Source: Nocardia speluncae NBRC 108251 (lineage in GTDB: Bacteria; Actinomycetota; Actinomycetes; Mycobacteriales; Mycobacteriaceae). Taken from it: a stretch of 64,000 nt of DNA. Location: the NCBI RefSeq assembly GCF_001613245.1, contig NZ_BDBZ01000033.1, positions 1-64,000 on the forward strand. Direction: 5' to 3'. Shown piece by piece: positions 1 to 9,114 of this stretch; the first letter of the stretch is position 1, and each line of letters starts with the position of its first letter. Under the pieces are notes generated by a model. It made no database searches. It worked only from the letters and a program-made list of their open reading frames with translations, and was not told where the DNA came from. The position numbers were made by a program, and so were the translations under genes.

Positions 1-133
1 GGGCCCCACCCTCGAGACGCGGAGCGTCTCCAAAATTACAGCCCACCCTTTGCGGATGGTCTACCCCGAGGCCAGGCGCCTACCCCGAGACCAGGGGCAA
101 CCACCCCTCCCCGGAATTCCTTGTCACTCGAAC

Positions 134-170
134 CCGCCGCCCCCGGTTATCGCCGATCCGGGGGCGGCGG
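134..170 (-). terminator. Hairpin terminator after the DUF2334 gene
   Basis: A perfect 13-bp stem (134-146 with 158-170) encloses an 11-nt loop and starts five bases past the stop codon of the leftward gene at 175. There is no T-tract, which is common for actinobacterial terminators. The rest of 1-133 shows no gene; a smaller 7-bp hairpin with a 3-nt loop lies at 14-30. Confidence 0.55.
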
Positions 171-174
171 ACTC

Positions 175-876
175 TCAGGCCGCGCGCACCGCGGCGACGA
201 CTTCCCAGCGGTACACCTCGCTGCACGCCCCGTGATAAAGCGCGAGGTCGACCGCATCCAGAATCGCCTGCCGCGGACCCGGCCGGCCCAGCTGCGCGGC
301 CGAGACCGCCAGCCGTAACACCCCGCCGCGCCGGGCAGTCCGGGCAGCGCCGAGCACCAGGGCCCGGCACCACCAGGGCTCGGCCCGGAAACCTTCGCCG
401 ATGCCGTACACGCGCGCCTTCTGCACCGTATTGCGCGGCAGATCATGAATACCGGTCAGCCCCAGGGAGACCCGGAACCCCAGTTCGGGCAGCGCCGCGA
501 CGGCGCCCACGGAGGCATCCCAGCGTGGGGCCGCGAACAGCCGGGTGCGCAACCCCACCTGTTCCATCGCCCGATCGGCCGCGGTGAGCCGCAGCAGCGC
601 CTCGTGCCTGGGCAGGGTCGCGAATTCGGCGCGACGCCGTTTGGTGGCGGCCTGGTCGTAACCGTGCAGCACGATGGCGTCCCCGCGCTCTCGGCGGCCG
701 CGCAGCCAGGTCTGTGTGGTGAGGTCGTCGGCCAGCCGGTACTTGCCCTTCAGGCGGGGCGCCACCAGCAGTGACAACCGCACACCGCGCTGATCCATCT
801 CCTCGGCGAACCCGATCGCCGCGTCACGGGTGATTTCCCGGACCCCGGACACCGATACGAGTAGCTCAGCGTTCAT
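175..876 (-). CDS. DUF2334-type polysaccharide deacetylase-like protein
   Basis: The 233-residue protein has the NodB-like deacetylase fold pattern of the DUF2334 family: an opening strand (LLVSVSGV), a conserved DAIVLHGYD segment near residue 70 and an LFAAPRWD segment near residue 120. The family is assumed to act on cell-surface polysaccharide; the substrate here is unknown. The ATG at 876 was chosen because the family alignment starts at MNAELLVSVSG. The open frame extends upstream to 1083, but that part looks non-coding. A strong hairpin follows the stop. The family call is fairly secure, the enzymatic role is not. Confidence 0.75.
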   Translation of the reverse strand: MNAELLVSVSGVREITRDAAIGFAEEMDQRGVRLSLLVAPRLKGKYRLADDLTTQTWLRGRRERGDAIVLHGYDQAATKRRRAEFATLPRHEALLRLTAADRAMEQVGLRTRLFAAPRWDASVGAVAALPELGFRVSLGLTGIHDLPRNTVQKARVYGIGEGFRAEPWWCRALVLGAARTARRGGVLRLAVSAAQLGRPGPRQAILDAVDLALYHGACSEVYRWEVVAAVRAA

Positions 877-1024
877 ACACCAACGGTGGCAGTCGCAGAT
901 GGCGGCCGAATGCCATGCCGATGACCTATACGTGCAGGCCCGGTGACCACCGCGTGCAGTGGGGTACGGCCGCCGGGCGAATATCCGGGCACCGCCCGGT
1001 TGCGCCGTCCGGCGGCCGCTTCGG

Positions 1025-3190
1025 CTACCGGTCCCCGACTCCCACGGTATCGAGCACCCAGGCGTATTCGAACGCGACCTCACGCCATTTCTCGTACCGG
1101 CCGCTGACCCCGCCGTGCCCCGCGCTCATCTCGGTTTTGAGCAGCAGCGGCGCATCCCCGGTCTTCGTGGCGCGGAGTTTCGCGACCCATTTCGCCGGTT
1201 CCACGTACAGCACCCGGGTGTCGTTGATGCTGGTGATCGCGAGAATGGCCGGATAGTCCTGCGCCACCACGTTCTCGTAGGGCGAATACGATTTCATGTA
1301 ATCGTAGACGTCCTTGTCCGCCAAGGGGTTTCCCCATTCGTCCCATTCGATCACGGTCAGCGGGAGCGATGGATCGAGGATGGAGGTCAGCGGGTCGACG
1401 AACGGCACATTGGCCAATACACCCGCGAAGAGCTCCGGCGCCATATTCGCCACCGCGCCCATCAGCAGGCCGCCCGCGCTGCCGCCGTCGGCGATCATCC
1501 GGTCCGCCGACGTGGTCGCGTTGTCCACGAGGTGCCGTGCGCAGGAGACGAAATCGGTGAAGGTGTTCTTCTTGGTGAGGGTCTTCCCGTTCTCGTACCA
1601 CAGCCGGCCCATCTCACCGCCACCCCGCACATGGGCGATGGCGAAAACCATTCCACGATCCAGTAACGACAGCCGCGATACCGAGAAGCCGGGATCCATA
1701 CTGGCCTCGTAGGAGCCGTACCCGTAGAGCAGCAGCGGTTTCGGGCCGGTACTCAGGTCCGTATCGCGGCGGGCGACGATGGAGATCGGAATCCGGGTAC
1801 CGTCCTCGGCCTCGGCCCAATCCCGGTATTGTACATAATCTCCGGCGTCGTAGCCGCCGAGCACGGGTTGCTCCTTGCGCAGCAGCAGTTCCCCGGTGTC
1901 CACCACATAATCGAAAACCTGGGTCGGGGTGATGAACGAGGTCAACCCGACCCGCAGGGTGGGCTGATCCCATTCGGGGCAGGATCCGAGCCCGGCACTG
2001 TAGAGCTCCAGATCGAATTCGATCTCACGCAGCTCGCCGTATCCGTCCGGGCCGAGCGGCCACACAGCCACCCGCGGCAGCGCTTCCCGGCGGTAGCTGA
2101 GCACCAGCTGCCCGGCGAACGCGTCGACATCCTCGAGCCGCACATCGTCGCGGTGGCCGATCAGCGTACGCAGCTGCGCGGGATCGTCGGCCGGGGCTTC
2201 GGCCAGGACGAAGTTTTCCGCCTTCACCCCGTCCACGACGTCGTTGTGCAGGATCAGGAATCGGTCCTGTCCCGCCACCACCGCGTGTTCGGCGGCGTAC
2301 TCCACGCCCTCACGCCGGGGCAGCAGCACCCGGAACTCACCGGTCGGGTTATCCGATTCCAGCACCCAGCCCTCGGTGGTGATCTTGGAGCCCACCCAGA
2401 TCATCAGGTACTTCTCGGACCTGGTGCCGCCGATACTCACCCAGTACCGCTCATCGGGTTCGTGGAAAACCTTGACATCGGTTTCGGTGCCGGTGCCGAG
2501 CCGGTGCCGCCAGACGGTATCGGGCCGCCAGGACTCGTCGACCGTCTGATAGAAGACATGGCTGCCGTCCAGCGACCAGGTGGCGCCGGGCGCGGCCCGA
2601 GCGATCTCGTCGCCGAGCAGTTCACCGGTGCGCAGATCCTTGAACCGCAGCGTGTAGCGCTCGTCGCCGGCCGTATCCACCGAGAAGGCCAGCCGGCTGC
2701 CGTCGTGGCTCACCGAGAACGCGCCGAGAGCGAAGAAATCGTGGCCTTCGGCCAGCTCGTTGCTGTCCAGCAGTACCTGTTCACCGGGGATCTCGGTATC
2801 GGCCTCCAGCTTCGGCGGGGTCCAGGCGTCGATCCCGGTCGCGGCGGCGTCGACCGGGCAACGGCACTGCACGCCGTACTGCTTACCCTCGAAGCTGCGC
2901 GAGTAGTACCAGTACTCCCCCAGCCGGGTGGGCACCGACAGATCGGTTTCCTGGGTGCGGGATTTGATCTCGTCGAAGATCTTCTCCCGCAGCGGGGCCA
3001 GCTGCGCGGTCTGCGCCTCGGTGTAGGCGTTCTCGGCCTCCAGGTAGGCGATGACCTCCGGGTCGTCCTTGTCCCGCAACCACTCGTATTCGTCGACGAA
3101 ACGATCGCCGTGATGCACTCGCTCCTGCGGCACCGTCTTCGCCGTCGGCGCCGTCACCGCCTCGGTCATCGGACCACCAGTGTCAGCCAT
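1025..3190 (-). CDS. ptrB: S9 family peptidase, oligopeptidase B type
   Basis: A serine peptidase of the prolyl-oligopeptidase family, about 721 residues. The N-terminal two-thirds form the beta-propeller that gates substrate entry. The C-terminal third is the alpha/beta-hydrolase domain. Visible catalytic elements are the nucleophile motif GGSAGGLLMG, an acidic residue in SINDTRVLYVEPAKW and the histidine in SAGHGGVSGRYEKW. Oligopeptidase B cleaves short peptides after basic residues in the cytoplasm; no signal peptide is seen. ATG codons at 3199, 3190 and 3169 are all possible starts, and none has a clear ribosome site. It lies about 25 bp behind the esterase gene and probably shares its transcript. 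Confidence 0.88.
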   Translation of the reverse strand: MADTGGPMTEAVTAPTAKTVPQERVHHGDRFVDEYEWLRDKDDPEVIAYLEAENAYTEAQTAQLAPLREKIFDEIKSRTQETDLSVPTRLGEYWYYSRSFEGKQYGVQCRCPVDAAATGIDAWTPPKLEADTEIPGEQVLLDSNELAEGHDFFALGAFSVSHDGSRLAFSVDTAGDERYTLRFKDLRTGELLGDEIARAAPGATWSLDGSHVFYQTVDESWRPDTVWRHRLGTGTETDVKVFHEPDERYWVSIGGTRSEKYLMIWVGSKITTEGWVLESDNPTGEFRVLLPRREGVEYAAEHAVVAGQDRFLILHNDVVDGVKAENFVLAEAPADDPAQLRTLIGHRDDVRLEDVDAFAGQLVLSYRREALPRVAVWPLGPDGYGELREIEFDLELYSAGLGSCPEWDQPTLRVGLTSFITPTQVFDYVVDTGELLLRKEQPVLGGYDAGDYVQYRDWAEAEDGTRIPISIVARRDTDLSTGPKPLLLYGYGSYEASMDPGFSVSRLSLLDRGMVFAIAHVRGGGEMGRLWYENGKTLTKKNTFTDFVSCARHLVDNATTSADRMIADGGSAGGLLMGAVANMAPELFAGVLANVPFVDPLTSILDPSLPLTVIEWDEWGNPLADKDVYDYMKSYSPYENVVAQDYPAILAITSINDTRVLYVEPAKWVAKLRATKTGDAPLLLKTEMSAGHGGVSGRYEKWREVAFEYAWVLDTVGVGDR

Positions 3191-3214
3191 GGCCACCACC
3201 GTAGCGGCCCGGCC

Positions 3215-4174
3215 CTATGCTCCGATCGCGCGGCCGACAACCGGCCAGGACGCCTTCAGGTGGTCGTTCCAGTACGACCAGGAATGGGTGCCGACCGGGC
3301 TGTAGTCGACCTGGATCGGCAAGCCGGCCGCCCTCGCCCGCTGCTCGAAGGCGATCACACAGGCATCGACAGCGAACTCGATCGGGCCGCCGAGCACAAT
3401 ATTCTCCGGCAGCTGCGGCTTCAGTTCCAGCTCGTGTGGCCCCGGCAGGCCCGTCCCGGTGGACAGGTACAGGGTTTTACCGCGCAACCGGTCCAGCATG
3501 AGCGCCGGATCATGAGCCGCCCATTCCGGACTGCCACCCGGACCCCACATATTGTCGGGATTGCCGCCGCGGGTCAGGATCGAGAACTGCACTGCACCGG
3601 TGGCCATCCCCGTATCCGGGCACGCGCTGTATCCGGCGACCGTGGTGTAAAGGGCCGGATGCCGGGCAGCGAGGATATAGGCCGCATGCCCGCCCATGGA
3701 CAGCCCGCCGATGGCGTTCACCCCGTTACCGGAGAAATGGCCATCGATGAGTGGAGGCAGCTCCCGGGTGAGGAATGTTTCCCACTGGTACCGGCCCAGT
3801 GCCGGATCTTCCCGCTGCCAGTTCGTGTAATAGCTGGCCTTACCGCCCACCGGCAGCACCACGTTCACGTTCTTGCCCCGGAAGAAGGCTTCCGCGTCGG
3901 TGGCGTTGGTCCAGGTACTCTGCCCCACCCCGGGGTCCAGCCCGTCGAGCAGGTAATAGCTGGGCCGCGAACCACCTCCGGCCGGATGCAGCACCTGCAC
4001 CTGCACGACCTGATTCATCGCAGGCGAAGCGATGAACACCGCGGACCGGGTGGGGCTCAGCGCGTCGATCCCGACTACTTCGGCCGCGGCTGCGGGAGCA
4101 GGCCGGAGAACAGCAAGACCGGCAACCAATCCGACCACCGCCAGCATGAGAACAGCTAACCGGAACAACCGCAT
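3215..4174 (-). CDS. Secreted esterase of the Ag85/mycolyltransferase-like family
   Basis: A 319-residue exported alpha/beta hydrolase. It has an N-terminal signal peptide (MRLFRLAVLMLAVVGLVAGL, then an Ala-rich cleavage region), the nucleophile elbow GGLSMGGHAA, and a C-terminal THSWSYWNDHL carrying the likely catalytic histidine. The DGLDPGVGQSTW and VVLPVGGKASYYTNW segments are typical of the antigen 85 and corynomycolyltransferase group, which moves mycolic acids onto arabinogalactan or trehalose in the cell envelope. A good ribosome site (GGAGGT) seven bases before the ATG at 4174 fixes the start. It may act as a mycolyltransferase or only as an esterase; sequence reading cannot separate these. 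Confidence 0.85.
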   Translation of the reverse strand: MRLFRLAVLMLAVVGLVAGLAVLRPAPAAAAEVVGIDALSPTRSAVFIASPAMNQVVQVQVLHPAGGGSRPSYYLLDGLDPGVGQSTWTNATDAEAFFRGKNVNVVLPVGGKASYYTNWQREDPALGRYQWETFLTRELPPLIDGHFSGNGVNAIGGLSMGGHAAYILAARHPALYTTVAGYSACPDTGMATGAVQFSILTRGGNPDNMWGPGGSPEWAAHDPALMLDRLRGKTLYLSTGTGLPGPHELELKPQLPENIVLGGPIEFAVDACVIAFEQRARAAGLPIQVDYSPVGTHSWSYWNDHLKASWPVVGRAIGA

Positions 4175-4390
4175 GTCCACACCTCCGTATCCCCACCCAG
4201 AACTCGGCGTAGGCCAACTCACACCATCATGCCCCGGTGATGTAGTCGACATTCAGCATTCGGCCAGCGAACGCTCAAAAGTTATCAATCACGACCTTAC
4301 GTGGCCTTGGACATCCGTCCCCCGCGAAACCGCTCCGGGAGTGGGAATCCCGCCCCCGGCCGGCCGCCGATATGGACACGACGCCACTTC

Positions 4391-4822
4391 CTAGCGGGAT
4401 CCACGCTCCAGAGCCCCCTGGATGGAACCGGCCAGGTAATCCAGGTCGGCGCGCGGCGGGGTCTGCGCGCGGGCGCGCAATCCGAATCCATCCCCAGGTG
4501 TCCGCGGAATCACGTGCAGGTGCACATGAAAGACCTCTTGACCGGCCGTGACACCGTCGGCCAGGAAGAAGTTCACGCCGTCACAGGCCACCTCACTCGC
4601 CCGTAGAGCTGCCGCCAGCCGCTGCCCCACCTTGAACAACTTGCCACCGATTTCCGGATCGAGTTCACCGAGATCGCGGGCCGGGATCTTCGGAACGACC
4701 AGCAGATGCCCCGGGGTCAGCGGGCGGATATCCATGAATGCGAGCACATCGTCGTCCTCGTACACCCGGCTGGCCGGGGCGCGCCCGGCGATGATGTCGG
4801 CAAAAATCGAATACGGATCCAT
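4391..4822 (-). CDS. HIT family nucleotide hydrolase or transferase
   Basis: A 143-residue histidine-triad protein. The signature HVHLHVIPR lies near residue 100, and the conserved DIRPLTPGHLLVVPK core lies near residues 31-45. HIT proteins hydrolyse nucleoside phosphoramidates and dinucleotides; the substrate here is unknown. The start at 4822 follows the family alignment (MDPYSIFADIIAG), although the frame stays open further upstream inside purB. It is 86 bp downstream of purB and on the same strand. A second, different HIT gene lies at 13581. Confidence 0.88.
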   Translation of the reverse strand: MDPYSIFADIIAGRAPASRVYEDDDVLAFMDIRPLTPGHLLVVPKIPARDLGELDPEIGGKLFKVGQRLAAALRASEVACDGVNFFLADGVTAGQEVFHVHLHVIPRTPGDGFGLRARAQTPPRADLDYLAGSIQGALERGSR

Positions 4823-4908
4823 AGCACCACTATGTGACTCGACTCGAGCGCACATGAACCGGCCCAGGTCACAGAGGTTCAGCGACTTCCCCGCGGTGGC
4901 GGCGCCCC

Positions 4909-6336
4909 TCAAAGGATGGGGGCGGGCGTGTAGCGGGCGGCTCCGGGGTAGGCATCTGTCAGCTTGCCCACCTGGGCGACGACCTCGGCGACCTGCGCGT
5001 CGGACGCGCCGATGAACGCCGATTTGTCCGCCAGCGCGGCGTCCAGGGCGGCGCGGTCCAGCGGCAACCGGTCGTCGGCCGCGAGGCGGTCCAGCAGATC
5101 GGGCTCCCGCCCCTGTTCGCGCATCGCCAGCGCCACCGCGACGGCGTGTTCCTTTATCACCTCGTGGGCCGCCTCCCGGCCCACCCCGGCGCGCACCGCG
5201 GCCATCAGGATGCGAGTAGTGGCCAGGAACGGCAGGTAGCGATCCAGTTCGCGGGCGACCACCGCCGGGTAGGCGCCGAATTCGGCGAGCACGGTCAGGA
5301 AGGTTTCGGTCATACCGTCGAGAGCGAAGAACGCGTCCGGCAGCGCGACCCGGCGCACCACCGAGCAGAACACGTCGCCTTCGTTCCACTGCGCCCCCGC
5401 GAGTTCGGCCGCCATCGACCCGTACCCGCGCAGCACCACCTGCAACCCGTTGACCCGTTCACAGGACCGGGTGTTCATTTTGTGCGGCATGGCCGAACTG
5501 CCCACCTGACCGGGCTGAAACCCCTCGGTGACCAGCTCATGCCCCGCCATCAGCCGAATAGTGTGCGCCAGCGAGGACTGTGCGGCGCCGACCTGTACCA
5601 GCGCGGACAGCACATCGTGGTCCAGCGATCTCGGATAGATCTGCCCCACACTGGTGAACACGCTGGTGAAGCCCAGGTGCCGCGCCACCTGCTGCTCCAG
5701 GGCGGCCAGTTTCGCGGCGTCGCCCCCGAGAAGATCCAGCATGTCCTGCGCGGTGCCCATCGGGCCCTTGATCCCGCGCAGCGGATAGCGTTCGATCAGT
5801 TCCCGAAGCCGGGTGAGGCCGATGAGCAGTTCGTCGGCGGCGGAGGCGAAACGCTTACCGAGGGTGGTGGCCTGCGCGGCCACATTGTGCGAGCGGCCCG
5901 CCATCACGCAGGTCTGGTATTCGGCGGCGCGTTCGGCGAGCCGGGCGGCCACCGCGACCCCGTGCGCGTGGATATGTTCCAGCGACAGCCGGATCTGCAG
6001 CTGTTCGACGTTCTCGGTGAGATCGCGGCTGGTCATCCCTTTGTGCACGTGTTCGTGGCCGGCGAGGGCGTTGAACTCCTCGATTCTGGCCTTCACATCG
6101 TGGCGGGTCACCCGCTCGCGTTCGGCGATCGAAGCCAGGTCGACCTGTTCGACAACCCGCTCGTAGTCCGCCACCACTGCGGGCGGTACCTCGACACCCA
6201 GCTCGGACTGGGCGCGCAACACCTCCAGCCACAGCCGCCGCTCGAGCACGATCTTGTGCTCGGGAGACCACAGATGCACCAGCTGTGGGCTGGCATAGCG
6301 GGTGGCGAGGACGTTGGGAATCAGGTCGGAGGTCAC
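4909..6336 (-). CDS. purB: Adenylosuccinate lyase
   Basis: A 475-residue member of the fumarase/aspartase superfamily. It acts twice in purine synthesis, converting SAICAR to AICAR and adenylosuccinate to AMP, each with release of fumarate. The family signature SSAMPHKMN lies at residues 280-288 and the RSH element with the catalytic-region histidine at 148-150. The N-terminal KGMTSRDLTENVE block is also conserved. Length fits full-size bacterial PurB. It begins six bases after the TetR-type gene, so the two are probably cotranscribed. Confidence 0.95.
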   Translation of the reverse strand: MTSDLIPNVLATRYASPQLVHLWSPEHKIVLERRLWLEVLRAQSELGVEVPPAVVADYERVVEQVDLASIAERERVTRHDVKARIEEFNALAGHEHVHKGMTSRDLTENVEQLQIRLSLEHIHAHGVAVAARLAERAAEYQTCVMAGRSHNVAAQATTLGKRFASAADELLIGLTRLRELIERYPLRGIKGPMGTAQDMLDLLGGDAAKLAALEQQVARHLGFTSVFTSVGQIYPRSLDHDVLSALVQVGAAQSSLAHTIRLMAGHELVTEGFQPGQVGSSAMPHKMNTRSCERVNGLQVVLRGYGSMAAELAGAQWNEGDVFCSVVRRVALPDAFFALDGMTETFLTVLAEFGAYPAVVARELDRYLPFLATTRILMAAVRAGVGREAAHEVIKEHAVAVALAMREQGREPDLLDRLAADDRLPLDRAALDAALADKSAFIGASDAQVAEVVAQVGKLTDAYPGAARYTPAPIL

Positions 6337-6342
6337 GTCCGG

Positions 6343-6981
6343 TCAGTCTAATGACCGGTATCGGTCCATCGGCTGGTGCGTCGCCGGAGCGACGATATCG
6401 ATGACCTCCAGCAGGGCCCCGCGGGCCAGCCGCCGGGGTTGCGGGTCGGGTTCGCTCAGGGCGGCAACCGCGGCGCCGTCGACCACCGCGACCAGCCTGC
6501 GAAGTTGTTCGGGCCGGACGATCCGGTCGGATCGGCGCAGCACATCGGCAAGCAGCTCGTCGAGCTGCCCGCGTAGTCGGAGCTGGACCTCACGTAGCTC
6601 GGGATGCCGCGCGGAGGCGACAGTGCGCTCGTAGCGGGCGATCAACCGGGCCCACGCGCCCTCGTCCACCCCGTCGGAGCCGATCAGCAGGTCGAGCACC
6701 AGGTCGACGGTCGCCTCCGCACCGCGGCGGCGGTGGGTCACCTCACCGACGCGCCGCCGCATCGACTCGAGTTCGGCGTTACCGCTGAACTCCACGGCGC
6801 GCGCGATCAGGTCCTCGAGCGATTCGAAGTAGTACGTCGTCGAAGCCAGCGGGAGTTCGGCGCGGGTCGCGACCGATCGATGCCGCACCGCGTCGAAACC
6901 GCCTTCGAGCAGTAGTTCGGCGGCCGCGGCCACCAGCGCCCGGCGACGCCGTTCACCTTTCGGAGTCGTCGCGGTTATCAC
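6343..6981 (-). CDS. TetR family transcriptional regulator
   Basis: A 212-residue regulator with an N-terminal helix-turn-helix (RRRRALVAAAAELLLEGGFDAVRHRSVATRAELP, split across residues 11-45, followed by TTYYFESLEDLI), the standard TetR DNA-binding layout. The ligand-binding C-terminus is not recognisable to a subfamily. It starts with GTG and sits directly upstream of purB with a six-base gap. A role in controlling purB is possible but unproven. It is not a strong candidate for KstR, because no sterol operator lies near it. Confidence 0.83.
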   Translation of the reverse strand: MITATTPKGERRRRALVAAAAELLLEGGFDAVRHRSVATRAELPLASTTYYFESLEDLIARAVEFSGNAELESMRRRVGEVTHRRRGAEATVDLVLDLLIGSDGVDEGAWARLIARYERTVASARHPELREVQLRLRGQLDELLADVLRRSDRIVRPEQLRRLVAVVDGAAVAALSEPDPQPRRLARGALLEVIDIVAPATHQPMDRYRSLD

Positions 6982-7083
6982 CGTGCCATCGTGCCAGTCT
7001 TGGCTTCTACCCTCGCCCGAAAGCGGAGGATTCCCGGGTTCACACCCAGGATTTCCTGTTTCATCGACAGTTGCCTCCCCACA

Positions 7084-7692
7084 TCAGTTGCGGGGTGGTC
7101 TCACACCATCTCCGCAGGCCAGGACCGCCAGCCCAGCGGCCCGAGTATTCTTCGCAGCATCGACGTCCCGGTCGTGAAATGCACCGCGTGGGCGCCCCGG
7201 GTTCCGGACGTGCAACGGCATCGAATCGTTGATCCGGCCACCTACCGAACCGGTCTTGCCGGACGGATCGAACCGGTCCACCGCAACCACATTGCGCCCG
7301 TACCGATCCGACTTGTACGCCGGCCTCATCCGGAAGCGTGCCCACGACGCTTCCGAGACCGCCCGCGCCACGATTGTGTCCTCGGCAAGCACCGCTGTGT
7401 GATAGCGGCCCGCCGCGCCCGGCGATACGGCTACCTGCGACGGAACTACCCGGTCCGGCAGCGGACGCGACCATCGGATGTTCAGCGGCTACGACTGCTC
7501 GGTGAGTTCGATCTGCCCGCTGCGGTAGGTGGAACAGTTGGCGAAGTAGGTAGCCGAATCCTTCGACATGCCCTTTTTCCCGGACTACGGGTAGCCGGCC
7601 CGACAGCCGAACGTACGAACGAGCCGATTTTTCTGCTCGCCTGTGGGATAGAAGCGATACCGGTACGACCGCTTCACCACCTGCACGCCCAT
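7084..7692 (-). pseudogene. tnpB: Decayed IS200/IS605-type TnpB (OrfB) transposase
   Basis: Three blocks typical of TnpB survive in different frames. At 7692 an ATG opens an N-terminus with KRSYRYRFYPTGEQKNRLV and TFGC, which stops after 36 codons. Around 7485-7380 another frame reads PLNIRWSRPLPDRVVPSQ and SPGAAGRYHTAVLAEDT. The same frame continues into the C-terminal YGRNVVAVDRFDPSGKT and HDRDVDAAKNTRAAGLAVL. The zinc-ribbon cysteines are lost (KTGSVGG in place of the usual KTCSxCG). About half the usual 400-residue length is missing, including the first RuvC block. The gene is dead. No TnpA partner is visible. Confidence 0.8.
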
Positions 7693-7896
7693 GCGTAACA
7701 CAGTAGCTCACTTTCGTGTCACACAAACCGCGCGGCGGGCCGCCGCCGAACAACCGGGCATGCGCTCTAAATCTCTCGGCCATCAGTACACCCGTGCGAA
7801 ATGAGGGAAAGGGGGAACAACCATCGATGTTTCTACAGCATCCTCGCAGCGATGGTGTCGTACTGTGCAAAGTTGTTGCCGGGCAGAGAGATTGTG

Positions 7897-9060
7897 TCAA
7901 GACCGCCGTTGCAGATAGCTCGCCAGGCGGGTGAGTGCCGATTCGATATCAGCGGTGGCACCGGCGAAGGAGAGGCGGATGGTCCGAGTCCCGTTCACGG
8001 TGTCGAAATCCAGGCCGGGCGCCAGCGCCACCCCGGTATGCGCCAGTACGTCCGCGCACCACGCCATCGAATCCTCGGTGAGGTGCCCGATATCGGCGTA
8101 GGCGTAGAAGGCGCCGTCGGCGGGTGCGAGATCGGTGATCCCGAGCGCGGCCAGCCCGTCGAGCAGGATCTGCCGGTTGGTCGAGTATCGGCGAACATGG
8201 CCGTCCAGCTCGGAGCGGGACTCGGCATCGAAGGCATGCACCGCCGCATACTGCGAGATGGCGGGCGGGCAGACGGTCATGTTCGAGGCCAGACGTTGCA
8301 GCGCCGGCCGGATCGCCGCGGGAGCCAGCATCCAGCCCAGCCGCCAGCCGGTCATCGAGAAGTATTTCGATACCGACCCGATCACCACTGCCGACCGGGA
8401 AGTCTCCCAGGCCGACGCGGTGCGCTCCCCGCCATAGGTGATGCCGTGATAGATCTCGTCGGAGATCAGCAGAGTGCCGTGCGCATCGCACCAGCGGGCC
8501 ACCGCGGCGAGTTCGGCGGGCTCGATCATGGTGCCCGTCGGGTTCGCCGGGCTGGCCACGATCAATCCGCGCGGTGCTTCGGGCAGACTGTCCAGCATCG
8601 CGACGGTGGGCTGGAACCGCGTTTCGGCACGACAGTCCAGTTCCACCACCCGGCAGCCCAGCGCCGTCAGCGTATTGCGGTATGCCGGATAGCCCGGCCG
8701 CGCAACCACCACCGTATCGCCGGGGTCGAAGGCCGCCAGAAAGATCAGTGTGAATGCCCCCGACGATCCGGTGGTGACCACGACATCGTCCGGGTCGACC
8801 GGGTAACCGTAGGTGCGCCGATGATGGTCCGCAATGACCTCACGTAACGGTAGGATGCCGAAAGTCTCTGTGTAGCCGAACAATTCGGCATCGATCGCCG
8901 CCTTCGTGGCACGCAGTACCGGCGCCGGGGCCGGGGTGGAGGGCTGGCCTGCAGCCAGGCTCAGCACATCACCGTGCGTTCGGGCGCGTTCGGCGGCGGC
9001 TTTCCAGACATCCATCACGTAAAAAGGTGGGATGGTCGAGCGCCGAGATTCAGTGGACAC
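7897..9060 (-). CDS. PLP-dependent class I/II aminotransferase
   Basis: A fold-type I aminotransferase of about 387 residues. The PLP lysine lies in GSVSKYFSMTGWRLGWM near residue 230, and the upstream ASPANPTGTM and LLISDEIYHGITYGG blocks are also present. These motifs place it with aspartate/alanine-type aminotransferases, but the substrate cannot be read. The GTG at 9060 is proposed because the alignment starts near STIPPFYVMDVWKA; an ATG at 9084 is the alternative and neither has a good ribosome site. The gene is divergent from the M23 peptidase gene at 9115. Confidence 0.85.
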   Translation of the reverse strand: MSTESRRSTIPPFYVMDVWKAAAERARTHGDVLSLAAGQPSTPAPAPVLRATKAAIDAELFGYTETFGILPLREVIADHHRRTYGYPVDPDDVVVTTGSSGAFTLIFLAAFDPGDTVVVARPGYPAYRNTLTALGCRVVELDCRAETRFQPTVAMLDSLPEAPRGLIVASPANPTGTMIEPAELAAVARWCDAHGTLLISDEIYHGITYGGERTASAWETSRSAVVIGSVSKYFSMTGWRLGWMLAPAAIRPALQRLASNMTVCPPAISQYAAVHAFDAESRSELDGHVRRYSTNRQILLDGLAALGITDLAPADGAFYAYADIGHLTEDSMAWCADVLAHTGVALAPGLDFDTVNGTRTIRLSFAGATADIESALTRLASYLQRRS

Positions 9061-9114
9061 CCGACCGACGGTAGAACACCACATCGGACGCTTCGACGGC
9101 TATGGTCTGCTCTG

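Noticed and set aside
1829..4159. A 776-codon open frame on the + strand opposite the peptidase and esterase genes.
   Set aside because: It is the antisense of two clear genes with catalytic motifs, has no recognisable domain and reflects high GC. Similar long frames at 10652-13105 and 46134-48734 were dropped for the same reason.
6343..6981. The TetR-type gene as KstR, the sterol repressor.
   Set aside because: It lies far from the sterol genes beside purB, has no KstR-type operator at its promoter and shows no specific KstR segments.
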